Positions 1 to 6,564 are shown, counted from the first letter of the stretch. The stretch is DNA of 9,600 nucleotides from a bacterium (GCA_945861295.1 CAMAUF010000053.1:1-9600), one strand, 5' to 3'. The notes: generated by a model not told the origin, from the letters alone. Made by a program: numbers and translations.

Positions 1-206
1 AACTCGACAAAGTCCGCCGCGTGCGGGCGCAGCTCGACGGCCTGAGTTCGGCCGCGTCGATCATGGTCGACGGCGGCGTGAACGCCGGCAACGCGGCGCG
101 TTGTGTTGCCGCCGGCGCTTCGATCCTGGTTTGCGGGAGTTCAGTCTTCAACACCCAGCGCACGCCGCAGGAGAGCCTGGCGGAACTCCGCTCGGCTCTG
201 GGATGA
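1..206 (+). CDS. rpe: Ribulose-phosphate 3-epimerase, C-terminal fragment
   Basis: This is the last ~67 residues of a cytosolic TIM-barrel enzyme that interconverts ribulose 5-phosphate and xylulose 5-phosphate in the pentose phosphate pathway. The gene starts left of the window; the first whole codon is at base 3 and the TGA stop ends at 206. Visible family signatures are the strand-7 motif IMVDGGVN, which carries the metal/catalytic aspartate, followed by AARCVAAGASILVCGSSVF, the phosphate-binding strand-8 segment (family pattern AGAD..VaGSaiF). The end of the protein falls at the usual distance after that motif, so it is intact at its C terminus. A GTG at 21 is an internal valine codon and not a start. 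The next gene, rpmB, is convergent, with only 23 bases between the two stops. Confidence 0.9.
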   Translation, partial: LDKVRRVRAQLDGLSSAASIMVDGGVNAGNAARCVAAGASILVCGSSVFNTQRTPQESLAELRSALG

Positions 207-229
207 TCGCGCGCGGACGAGCGTGGTCG

Positions 230-442
230 CTACCGATCCTTGACGAGCGTGCGGAGGCAACGGGTGCAGACGTTGAGCCGTTGGCGGATGCCGCCGAAAT
301 CAACGCGATGCTTGCCGACGTTCGGCTTGAACGTCCTGCTCTTGTGGACGGCTTTCCGCTCCCAGCGTCCGCCGTGTGTATGCCGGATGTGCCGGCCGAA
401 CATAGTCGTCTTTTCGCAAATGTCGCAGGCGCCAGATGCCAC
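230..442 (-). CDS. rpmB: 50S ribosomal protein L28, zinc-ribbon (C+) form
   Basis: Seventy residues, the usual L28 length. L28 is a protein of the large ribosomal subunit. The N terminus has CDIC (Cys6, Cys9), then a basic segment with FGRHIRHTHGGRWERK, and near the end CTRC (Cys59, Cys62). The two CxxC pairs mark the zinc-binding form; zinc-free paralogues of L28 lack them. The start is GTG at 442, with an AGGG eight bases upstream on the minus strand. The gene is divergent from the DAK2/FakA-type gene and convergent with rpe. A possible promoter on the minus strand is TTGGCC at 506-501 and TACCAT at 482-477 (18-base spacer), which would overlap the first codons of the longest version of the neighbouring gene. 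Confidence 0.93.
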   Translation of the reverse strand: MASGACDICEKTTMFGRHIRHTHGGRWERKAVHKSRTFKPNVGKHRVDFGGIRQRLNVCTRCLRTLVKDR

Positions 443-476
443 GCGGGTAACCCTGTTTCTCTAGTCGTGAAGGCAG

Positions 477-2111
477 ATGGTAGCAGGCAACGGCCCTTGC
501 GGCCAAACTACCGAAATGCCCACGAACGAACTCGACGGCGCCCGGCTCCTGCATGCCTTGCGGGCCGCCGCCGGCCACCTCACGCTCCGTGCCGCCGCCA
601 TCGACGCCATTAATGTGTACCCCGTGCCGGACGGCGATACCGGCTCAAACATGGCGGCAACCCTGCGCGAAGCCGTCCGCGCGGCCGAGGGCGTCCCCGC
701 CGGCGCCGGGGCGGGCGAAATCCTGACGGCATTGGCCACGGGCGCGCTCTACGGCGGGCGCGGCAACTCTGGGGTCATCCTCTCACAGGCCCTCCGCGGC
801 ATCGCCGCAGCGGCCGGAACGAGCACGACCATCGGAGCCTCAACACTGCGCGACGCCCTCGCAGCCGCCGCAACGATGGCCTACCGCGCCGTGGCCACTC
901 CCGTCGAAGGCACGATGCTCACCGTTTTACGCGCGGCAGCCGAGGCCGCACGAGGCGACACGATCGAGGCCGTGCTGGAATCCGCGACGACTGGCGCTGA
1001 AGCCGCCGAGGCCGCGACACCAGCGTTGCTGCCGGCCCTGGCCGAAGCCGGGGTGACCGATGCCGGCGGTGAGGGCATTTGCACCATCCTCCGCGCCCTC
1101 GCCGCCGCGATCACCGGCGAGCCGCTTGGCCTGGAAGAAGCGGGACCCCGAGCGCCGCTGACATTCGCCGGGACAAGCGGCCACGAGCGCGACGCTTTCG
1201 GCTTTTGCACCGAGTTCCTCGTCGAGGCCGCCGCCGTGCCCATCGACCTTGACGCCCTCCAGGCCTGGCTTAGGCCGCCGGAGTATCGTTCCGTAGTCGT
1301 CGTGGGCGACGCCGAGGTCGCTCGCGTGCATGCCCACACCGCCACGCCGCAGGCTCTGCTCGATCATGCAGCGGGTTGGGGCGCCCTCTCGCGCGTGAAA
1401 GTCGAGGACATGGCCGCGCAGCACGTCCGGTTCGCGCAATCGGGCAGCGGCGCCGGCGCACGGGTGGCGCTCCTCGCGCTCAGTCCGGGCGAAGGATTCG
1501 ACACGGTGTTCCAAAGCCTCGGGGCGCGGACGCTGCGGCTCGACGCTGTTGCGAAGCCATCGGCTGGCGACCTGGCGGCGGCCGCCGACGCCCTTCTCTC
1601 GGCCGACGTGCTGCTCTTGCCGAACCATCCCAACGTCCTCATGGCGGCGGAGTTGGCGGCGAGTCTCACGCGCTGCACGCTCACGGTGATACCGTCGCGA
1701 TCGGTGACCCAGGGGATCGCCGGGACCCTCGCCTTCGATGCCGCGGCAGACGCGCCAGTAAACGCCACCCGCGTCAGCGAAGCCCTGAGGCGCGTCCGTA
1801 CTGTCGAGGTCACCACGGCGGCCGCGGACCGCTCGGCGGATGGGCTCGCCGTCTCTGCCGGGGACGCGATCGCCTTTGTCGACGGCAGACTCGTCGCGAA
1901 GGCGGCGACGCTCAAGGCGGCGCTCGAATCTGGGCTAATTTCGGCCGGAGCGCCTGGAGCGCTCGTCACGCTCTACTTCGGCGCGGGCGTGAGCGAGTCG
2001 GACGGGCGCCGGCTGGGCGAGGCCCTCCTCCGCGACCTGCATGCGGGCGACATCCAAGTCCTCCCTGGCGGCCAGGAGCTTTACCCATACATCGCCTCGG
2101 TCGAGGCGTGA
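477..2111 (+). CDS. fakA: DAK2-domain fatty acid kinase (FakA/YloV family)
   Basis: A 544-residue protein, the length of FakA. FakA phosphorylates a fatty acid held by a FakB (DegV-type) partner, using ATP, to feed exogenous fatty acids into phospholipid synthesis. Residues 20-215 form the DAK2 ATP-binding domain: VPDGDTGSN at 50-58 with the Mg-binding aspartates D52 and D54, and GGRGNSGVILSQ at 93-104. The middle domain has the family zinc site, C244 in FGFCTEF and H285/H287 in VHAHT. The C-terminal domain shows LPNHPNVLMAAE (381-392), VIPSRSVTQGIAG (404-416) and the closing GGQELYPYIASVE. No FakB gene is in the window. The start is uncertain. ATG 477 has GAAGG only 3 bases away. ATG 516 sits nearer where homologues begin and frees the rpmB promoter region, but has no clear ribosome site. 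The family call is firm; the substrate is inferred. Confidence 0.9.
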   Translation: MVAGNGPCGQTTEMPTNELDGARLLHALRAAAGHLTLRAAAIDAINVYPVPDGDTGSNMAATLREAVRAAEGVPAGAGAGEILTALATGALYGGRGNSGVILSQALRGIAAAAGTSTTIGASTLRDALAAAATMAYRAVATPVEGTMLTVLRAAAEAARGDTIEAVLESATTGAEAAEAATPALLPALAEAGVTDAGGEGICTILRALAAAITGEPLGLEEAGPRAPLTFAGTSGHERDAFGFCTEFLVEAAAVPIDLDALQAWLRPPEYRSVVVVGDAEVARVHAHTATPQALLDHAAGWGALSRVKVEDMAAQHVRFAQSGSGAGARVALLALSPGEGFDTVFQSLGARTLRLDAVAKPSAGDLAAAADALLSADVLLLPNHPNVLMAAELAASLTRCTLTVIPSRSVTQGIAGTLAFDAAADAPVNATRVSEALRRVRTVEVTTAAADRSADGLAVSAGDAIAFVDGRLVAKAATLKAALESGLISAGAPGALVTLYFGAGVSESDGRRLGEALLRDLHAGDIQVLPGGQELYPYIASVEA

Positions 2112-2132
2112 TAGTACAGTCGTGATCAATCG

Positions 2133-2152
2133 GCCTCAGAGGAGGCAAGGAG
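2133..2152 (+). promoter_or_regulatory. Ribosome binding site region of the cupredoxin gene, with small hairpin
   Basis: AAGGAG at 2147-2152 lies six bases before the ATG at 2159 and is a near-ideal ribosome site that fixes this start. Just upstream, GCCTC (2133-2137) and GAGGC (2142-2146) can pair around AGAG; the second arm contains another purine-rich GAGG, so the small stem could affect ribosome access. The sequence is seen; any regulatory effect is only a guess. Confidence 0.55.
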
Positions 2153-2158
2153 ATTTCG

Positions 2159-2584
2159 ATGAAGACACCGACTTGGCGGGGCCTACAGTTCATGCTTGCG
2201 GGGATCGTCGTGACCAGCACGGCCGGCCTGGCGGCTTGCGGCGGGGACGACGACGACCCGACCCCTTCGGCGACCGTAAGAACCTCGACCGCACAGGCAA
2301 GCGCGAGCGCGACGGTGCCCAAGCCCGCGGGCGTCACAATCGCGGACAACAGCTTCTCCCCAGGCACGGTGACTATCGCCAAGGGCGGCACCGTGAGCTG
2401 GACCTGGAGCGGCCGGAACCCGCATTCCGTCCAGGGCACCAGTTCGAACGCCAAGGATAAGTTGAAGTCGCCCCAACTGACGGGTAGCGGCGCGTTCGAG
2501 ACCAACTTCAACGACGCCGGGACCTATGAGTACCAATGCGGCGTACATGGGGCCGCGATGACCGGCAAAATCGTCGTCCAATAA
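2159..2584 (+). CDS. Cupredoxin-domain lipoprotein (plastocyanin/amicyanin-like)
   Basis: A 141-residue exported blue-copper-type protein, probably an electron carrier or copper-binding protein tethered outside the membrane. The N terminus (KTPTWRG) is followed by a hydrophobic stretch and a lipobox LAAC, with Cys27 as the lipidation site, then an acidic GGDDDD and a Thr/Ser/Ala-rich linker to about residue 56. The cupredoxin domain spans about 58-141: strand IADNSFSPGTVTIAKGGTVSW, ligand His89 in NPHSV, then YEYQCGVHGAAM giving Cys127, His130 and Met134 as the other likely copper ligands, and the closing strand GKIVV. It lies 47 bases after fakA on the same strand and may be co-transcribed with it. 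The redox partner cannot be told from this window. Confidence 0.88.
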   Translation: MKTPTWRGLQFMLAGIVVTSTAGLAACGGDDDDPTPSATVRTSTAQASASATVPKPAGVTIADNSFSPGTVTIAKGGTVSWTWSGRNPHSVQGTSSNAKDKLKSPQLTGSGAFETNFNDAGTYEYQCGVHGAAMTGKIVVQ

Positions 2585-2606
2585 GTCCGCACGACCCAGC
2601 AAAGCG

Positions 2607-2635
2607 ATGAGGCCGCCCAAAATGGGCGGCCTCAT
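2607..2635. terminator. Hairpin terminator between convergent genes
   Basis: ATGAGGCCGCCCA (2607-2619) and TGGGCGGCCTCAT (2623-2635) form a perfect 13-bp stem with an AAA loop. It lies 22 bases after the cupredoxin stop and 23 bases before the stop of the convergent MFS gene, so it could end transcription from both sides. Neither flank has a strong T-run: the plus side reads GCGTTGCTG and the minus side CGCTTTGCT. It is therefore not a textbook Rho-independent terminator, but position and stem strength support the call. Confidence 0.75.
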
Positions 2636-2658
2636 GCGTTGCTGTGCCAGGCCTCTTG

Positions 2659-4326
2659 TTACTGTCCCGCAGCGGGCACGCCTGAAGCATCAGTGGCCGC
2701 CGGTGGCGAACCCCCTGGGGCCGGCGCGCCTTGCGCGCCCTTGAAGTCCCGGCGCAGCGGAACCTCCGGGATGAAGAGGCAGAGGACGACCGCTAACACA
2801 GCGATGATCGTAGCGACCGTGAAGATGTCGCGAATGCCCTTGGCGACCGAGAAGGTCTGGGCGTCGGTCGCCGATTTGAGCAGCGCCTCGCCATCCGGAA
2901 GCTGAAGCACGGCGGCCGAAGCTTGGGCGAAGGCGCCCTGGTTGAGCCGGAAGGTCGGGTCCTGGAAGCTTTCGACCAGTTGCGGGCCTAGTGCCGCCTG
3001 CTGTTCCGGGTTCAGGCGGGTATCGAATTCAGCCTCATACGACCGCGTCAGCATCGCGGCGAAGATCGCCACGCCAAAGACGCCGCCAATCTGCCGGAAG
3101 AACTGGTTCGCCGAGGAAGCGACGCCGAGGTACTGGTACGACACCGAGTTCTGGGACGTGAGCGAGAGGGTCGGCATCACGAGCCCGAAGCCGACGCCGA
3201 GGACGACCATCATGCCACTGATGTGCCACCGCGGGACATCGACATCGAGTGTCCGCAGCATCAGCATGGCGACGAGGATGACGCAGGCCCCGGCCACGGT
3301 TTGGATGCGATAGCGGCCGGTGCGCGCGATCATCTGGCCGCCGAAGATGCTGGCGACGAGCAGCCCGAGCGATTGCGGCGTCGAAATCAGCCCCGACGCC
3401 GTCGCGGAGGCGCCGAGCGCCGTTTGCACAAAGATGCCGAGATACTGGAGCGCCCCCATCATCCCGATGCCCATGACGAGCACCACGCCGTTCGCGATCA
3501 GGAAGGTGCGGTTCTTGAAGAGGAAGAGCGGCAGGATCGGTTCTGGGTGACGCTTCTCCTGGAAGATGAAAGCGCCCGTGAGGATGAGGCCACCTGCGAG
3601 CAAGCCGGTGATCTGCGGCGAGCCCCAGGCGTACTTCTTTCCGGCCCACTCAAAAGCGAGCAGGACGACGACTGCGGCCACCGCCAAAATGATGGCGCCG
3701 AGGTAATCGATCTTGGGACGGCGGATCGTCTTGCGGGAAGGCAGGTTAAACCAGATCGCCGGGATGGCGGCGAGGATGAAGGGGACGTTGACGATGAACA
3801 CCCAACGCCAGCCGCCGTGGTCCGTCAGGAAGCCGCCGACCGTTGGTCCAAGAATAGCGGCCAACGAGAAGACGCCCGTAAAGAGGCCCATGTATTTGCT
3901 GCGCTCCGCCGGGGAGAAAATGTCGCCCACGGCCGTAAACACGGACGCCATAAGGATGCCGCCGCCGATCCCCTGGATGGCGCGGTAAATGATGAGACTC
4001 TCCATGTTCGTCGCCAGGCCGCAGAGCACCGACGACACAAGGAAAATCCCGAGTCCGGCGAGGATGAAGACCTTGCGCCCGAAAATGTCGGAGAGCTTGC
4101 CGACCAGTGGCACGACAACGGTCGAGGCGAGCATGTAGCTGGTGAACAGCCAGGAGAGGAGGTGGAAGCCGCCAAGGTCGGCCAGGATCCGCGGCGTCGC
4201 CGTCGACACGACCGTCATATCGACAGCGGACACGAACATGGCGAGCATGAGGCTCGTCAGCAACAGCCAAAGTTGGCGGCGAGTGAGTGTCTCGGAGAGC
4301 GGCCGAAATTCTACGGTTGGATGCAC
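2659..4326 (-). CDS. MFS drug:H+ antiporter, DHA2 (14-TM, EmrB/QacA) family, copy 1
   Basis: A 555-residue inner-membrane exporter that probably drives drugs or other amphiphiles out with the proton gradient. Fourteen hydrophobic segments are expected. Motifs run in order: TM1 VDMTVVSTATPRIL, with the family acid at D36; motif A GKLSDIFGRK in loop 2-3; motif B IIYRAIQGIGGG in TM4; and the antiporter motif C, LGPTVGGFLTD, in TM5. The C-terminal tail after VPLRR is about 30 residues, Pro/Ala/Gly-rich and cytoplasmic. The start is GTG at 4326 with only a weak ribosome site (GGTAGG, 4 bases away). It is the downstream member of a tandem pair, 80 bases after the stop of copy 2, and aligns with it along its whole length. 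An operator-like palindrome at 4344-4357 lies just upstream. The substrate is unknown. Confidence 0.92.
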   Translation of the reverse strand: MHPTVEFRPLSETLTRRQLWLLLTSLMLAMFVSAVDMTVVSTATPRILADLGGFHLLSWLFTSYMLASTVVVPLVGKLSDIFGRKVFILAGLGIFLVSSVLCGLATNMESLIIYRAIQGIGGGILMASVFTAVGDIFSPAERSKYMGLFTGVFSLAAILGPTVGGFLTDHGGWRWVFIVNVPFILAAIPAIWFNLPSRKTIRRPKIDYLGAIILAVAAVVVLLAFEWAGKKYAWGSPQITGLLAGGLILTGAFIFQEKRHPEPILPLFLFKNRTFLIANGVVLVMGIGMMGALQYLGIFVQTALGASATASGLISTPQSLGLLVASIFGGQMIARTGRYRIQTVAGACVILVAMLMLRTLDVDVPRWHISGMMVVLGVGFGLVMPTLSLTSQNSVSYQYLGVASSANQFFRQIGGVFGVAIFAAMLTRSYEAEFDTRLNPEQQAALGPQLVESFQDPTFRLNQGAFAQASAAVLQLPDGEALLKSATDAQTFSVAKGIRDIFTVATIIAVLAVVLCLFIPEVPLRRDFKGAQGAPAPGGSPPAATDASGVPAAGQ

Positions 4327-4343
4327 GGGGGCCTACCAGACAT

Positions 4344-4361
4344 TGACGTGAACGTCAGGAT
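4344..4361 (-). promoter_or_regulatory. Operator-like palindrome before MFS copy 1
   Basis: TGACGT (4344-4349) and ACGTCA (4352-4357) form a perfect inverted repeat around GA. The plus-strand segment CGTGAACGTCAGGAT (4347-4361) matches CGTCAACGTTAGGGT at 6087-6101 before MFS copy 2 in 12 of 15 bases. Both sit about 20 bases before a start codon: 21 bases between site and start here, 19 there when counted from the following G of each motif. This looks like a binding site for a dimeric repressor, perhaps of the TetR or MarR type. The regulator is not in the window. Confidence 0.5.
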
Positions 4362-4379
4362 TGCGGCCAGCGTAGCAGA

Positions 4380-4405
4380 TCGTTAACGAGAAGCGAAATA
4401 TTCGC
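4380..4405. repeat. Two short palindromes between the MFS genes
   Basis: TCGTTAACGA (4380-4389) is a perfect 10-bp palindrome. Three bases on, GCGAA (4393-4397) and TTCGC (4401-4405) pair around ATA. They lie directly after the stop of MFS copy 2 (TGA at 4409-4407 on the minus strand) and upstream of copy 1. They could be protein-binding sites in a second promoter region or a weak stem after copy 2. No good -35/-10 pair is evident here. Confidence 0.4.
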
Positions 4406-4406
4406 G

Positions 4407-6068
4407 TCACTGACCGCCGCTGGCGACCTGCGGACCGGGGAGCGGCCCGGCTGCCCCGTGCTGGGCGACCGGCTGTGGCGCCCTCGTCCTGCGTAACGGC
4501 ACGTCCCGTAGCGCGAAGGCAAAGGCCAAGGCGAGCCCGACGAGGATTGCCCCGCCAATGAAGATCCGGGCGACCGCCGTGGCAACGGCTTCGCGTTGAG
4601 CCTTCGTTGCTATCCCGAGGATTGCCTCACCATCGGGCAGCGCCCGCACCTCGGCCTGAACGCGCGTGAAGACGCGCTGGTTCAACGACAGGGTTGGGTC
4701 GAGGAATTGCTCGTACGTGGCGGGGGGAAGGGCGGCCCGGGCTTCGGCGGGCACCTTCGCCTCAAAGGCCGACTCGTAGGAAGTCGCCAAGACGACGCCG
4801 AAAATCGCCGCGCCGAGGACGTTGCCGATCTGCATGAAGAACTGACGAGAACTCGTGGCGACGCCCATGAATTGCGGGCTAACAGCATTCTGGATGACCA
4901 GCGACATGGTGGGCATCACGAGCCCGGAGCCGAACCCCACGACCATCATGATCCCGGCGATTTGCCACGTCGGCTGCCCGACATGGAGTTGCGTCAGGGC
5001 CGCGGTCGCGCCGAGGGTGACGATCAGACCAATGATCGTCTGCGTCCGGTACTTGCCTCTCCGGGCGACAATTTGGCCGCCGATCACGCTCGTGAGCAAC
5101 ATGCCGAGCGACTGTGGCGTCGTCACCAGGCCCGAAGCCGTGGCCGACGCGCCCAGCGACGTCTGGACAAACGTCGGCAGGTATTGGATGGCGCCGAAGC
5201 CGCCAGCGCCGAGCGCCACCACGAGCATGTTGGCGACCCAAAACTCGCGGATCTTAAAGAGGTGCAGCGGCATGACCGCTTCGGGGTGACGGCCCTCCTG
5301 GGCGATGAAGAGGCCAACGAAGAGGGCCGACGCGGCGAAGAGGCCCAGCGTCTCCGGCGCGGACCAGCCGAAGGCCTTCTGGGCCCAAGAAAGGGCGAGC
5401 AGCAACGCGGTCGTGGCGACGGAAAGCAGGATGGCCCCGAGGAAGTCGATGCGCGGCGCCGGGCCCGTCCGCTTTCGCGACGGCAGGTGAATGCTGATCA
5501 TCGTGATCGCGAGGATGGCCACGGGCACGTTGACCAGGAAGCACCAGCGCCAGCCCACGTGGTCGGTGAGCAGCCCGCCGATGGTCGGCCCGGAGACGCT
5601 TGCCATCGCGAAGGTGCCTGTAAAGAGGCCCATGTATTTGCCGCGTTCGGCGGGCGAGAAGAGGTCGCCGAGGGTCGAGAAGACGCTGGCCATGATCATG
5701 CCGCCACCGATGCCTTGGATGGCGCGGGCGCTGATCAGCACGAGCATCGACGGTGCCAGGCCGGAGGCGATGGAGCCGATCATGAAGATGGCGATGCCGC
5801 CGATCATGAACGGCTTGCGGCCGTAGGTGTCGGACAGCTTGCCGGTGATCGGCGTCACCACCGTTGATGTCAGCAAGTAGATCGTAAAGACCCAGGAGAG
5901 GAGTTCGAAGCCGCCAAGGTCCGAAAGGATGCGCGGCATCGCCGTCGAGACGACCTGCTGGTTCATGGCGCTGACGAACATAGCGAGCATCAGCGTGGCC
6001 ATGAGCAGCCAGAACTGGCGCGGCCCCATGAGTTCGCGGGTTGGGCGCGGGATCGCCGATGGTGTCAC
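4407..6068 (-). CDS. MFS transporter, DHA2 (14-TM, EmrB/QacA) family, copy 2
   Basis: A 553-residue inner-membrane protein, paralogous to the neighbour at 2659-4326: the N-terminal 48 residues line up without a gap, and blocks such as SPAERxKYMGLFTG, LGASATASGL and PSRK are shared. Motif A is GKLSDTYGRK, motif B ISARAIQGIGGG and motif C SGPTIGGLLTD, so the antiporter fold is intact. The striking difference is in TM1, where it reads MNQQVVSTAMPRIL: Asn36 replaces the acidic residue held by copy 1 (D36). The C-terminal tail is Pro/Gln/Gly-rich and, as in copy 1, ends in GQ. The start is GTG at 6068 with AGGA seven bases upstream. It has its own promoter and operator-like site and may be co-transcribed with copy 1. 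Substrate and proton coupling are unknown. Confidence 0.92.
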   Translation of the reverse strand: MTPSAIPRPTRELMGPRQFWLLMATLMLAMFVSAMNQQVVSTAMPRILSDLGGFELLSWVFTIYLLTSTVVTPITGKLSDTYGRKPFMIGGIAIFMIGSIASGLAPSMLVLISARAIQGIGGGMIMASVFSTLGDLFSPAERGKYMGLFTGTFAMASVSGPTIGGLLTDHVGWRWCFLVNVPVAILAITMISIHLPSRKRTGPAPRIDFLGAILLSVATTALLLALSWAQKAFGWSAPETLGLFAASALFVGLFIAQEGRHPEAVMPLHLFKIREFWVANMLVVALGAGGFGAIQYLPTFVQTSLGASATASGLVTTPQSLGMLLTSVIGGQIVARRGKYRTQTIIGLIVTLGATAALTQLHVGQPTWQIAGIMMVVGFGSGLVMPTMSLVIQNAVSPQFMGVATSSRQFFMQIGNVLGAAIFGVVLATSYESAFEAKVPAEARAALPPATYEQFLDPTLSLNQRVFTRVQAEVRALPDGEAILGIATKAQREAVATAVARIFIGGAILVGLALAFAFALRDVPLRRTRAPQPVAQHGAAGPLPGPQVASGGQ

Positions 6069-6086
6069 GCGAGAGTCCTACCCTTC

Positions 6087-6104
6087 CGTCAACGTTAGGG
6101 TGAC
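6087..6104 (-). promoter_or_regulatory. Operator-like site before MFS copy 2
   Basis: The plus-strand text CGTCAACGTTAGGGT (6087-6101) matches the site before MFS copy 1 in 12 of 15 positions. Here it also contains GTCA (6088-6091) and TGAC (6101-6104), inverted across nine bases. It begins immediately after the predicted -10 box, so a bound protein would block transcription start. Motif and position are seen; repression is inferred. Confidence 0.5.
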
Positions 6105-6131
6105 TCTACGCGAATAGTTTGGAGATCGCAA
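6103..6131 (-). promoter_or_regulatory. Predicted sigma70-type promoter of MFS copy 2
   Basis: On the minus strand, TTGCGA (6131-6126) and TAGAGT (6108-6103) are separated by exactly 17 bases, each matching the consensus in four of six positions. A further inverted repeat, GTTTG (6117-6121) / CAAAC (6129-6133), overlaps the -35 box. The start codon lies 34 bases after the -10 box. Confidence 0.5.
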
Positions 6132-6145
6132 ACGACTTGGGACGC

Positions 6146-6155
6146 CCGGCGCCGG
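6146..6155. repeat. GC palindrome directly after rplS
   Basis: CCGGCGCCGG is a perfect 10-bp palindrome touching the rplS stop codon on the minus strand. With no loop and no T-run it is a poor intrinsic terminator, but it is the only stem-like sequence between rplS and MFS copy 2. Confidence 0.3.
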
Positions 6156-6518
6156 TTAGGAGGCCGTTGGCATGACCCGGCGTTCCTTGATGCGGGCCGC
6201 CTTGCCCGTCAGGCCGCGCAGGTAGTAGAGGTTCTTGCGGCGGACCTTGCCGTGGCGCATCACCTCGACCTTGTCGACACGTGGGCTGTTGACGGGGAAG
6301 GTGCGCTCCACGCCGACGCCGCTCGCGATCTTCCGCACGGTGAAGTTCGAGACGATGCCCTTCATCCGCTTGCGGATGACGACGCCTTCGAAGACCTGGA
6401 TGCGCTCTTTGTCGCCTTCGACGACTTTGGCATGGACGCGGACCGTATCGCCGGTGCCGAACGCGGGGATATCGGTGCGCAGCGGCGCCTGGTTCAGTGA
6501 GTCAAGTTCGTAAGCCAT
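6156..6518 (-). CDS. rplS: 50S ribosomal protein L19
   Basis: A 120-residue protein of the large ribosomal subunit, lying at the subunit interface. Family blocks are GDTVRVHAKVVEGDKERIQV (about 23-42) followed by FEGVVI, then FTVRKIASGVGVERTFPVNSP, and the C-terminal YYLRGLTGKAARIKE. The chosen start is ATG 6518: it gives the normal L19 N terminus (MAYELDSLN) and has GAGGA eight bases upstream. The frame stays open 25 codons further up, but that part is not L19-like and covers the promoter. The usual partners rpsP, rimM and trmD are not beside it here; it follows fluC and precedes the MFS genes on the same strand. Confidence 0.96.
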   Translation of the reverse strand: MAYELDSLNQAPLRTDIPAFGTGDTVRVHAKVVEGDKERIQVFEGVVIRKRMKGIVSNFTVRKIASGVGVERTFPVNSPRVDKVEVMRHGKVRRKNLYYLRGLTGKAARIKERRVMPTAS

Positions 6519-6564
6519 GGGAGTCGTCCTCGGAGCGTTGAAGCAGATGGTCAGTAACCTGTGA

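Noticed and set aside
101..613. A 170-codon plus-strand frame across the rpe end, rpmB and the fakA start
   Set aside because: It crosses two gene boundaries, is antisense to rpmB and has no family motif.
927..1969. Overlapping minus-strand open frames inside fakA (for example 927-1628 and 1364-1969)
   Set aside because: Low-complexity Ala/Arg/Ser-rich translations without family motifs, fully inside a gene whose motifs are clear from end to end.
4596..5867. Long plus-strand open frame (423 codons) opposite MFS copy 2, and a similar 387-codon frame at 3223-4386 opposite copy 1
   Set aside because: The translations are rich in Arg, Asp, Glu, His and Gly with no recognisable domain. Both lie antisense to well-supported transporters; long antisense frames are expected in GC-rich genes.
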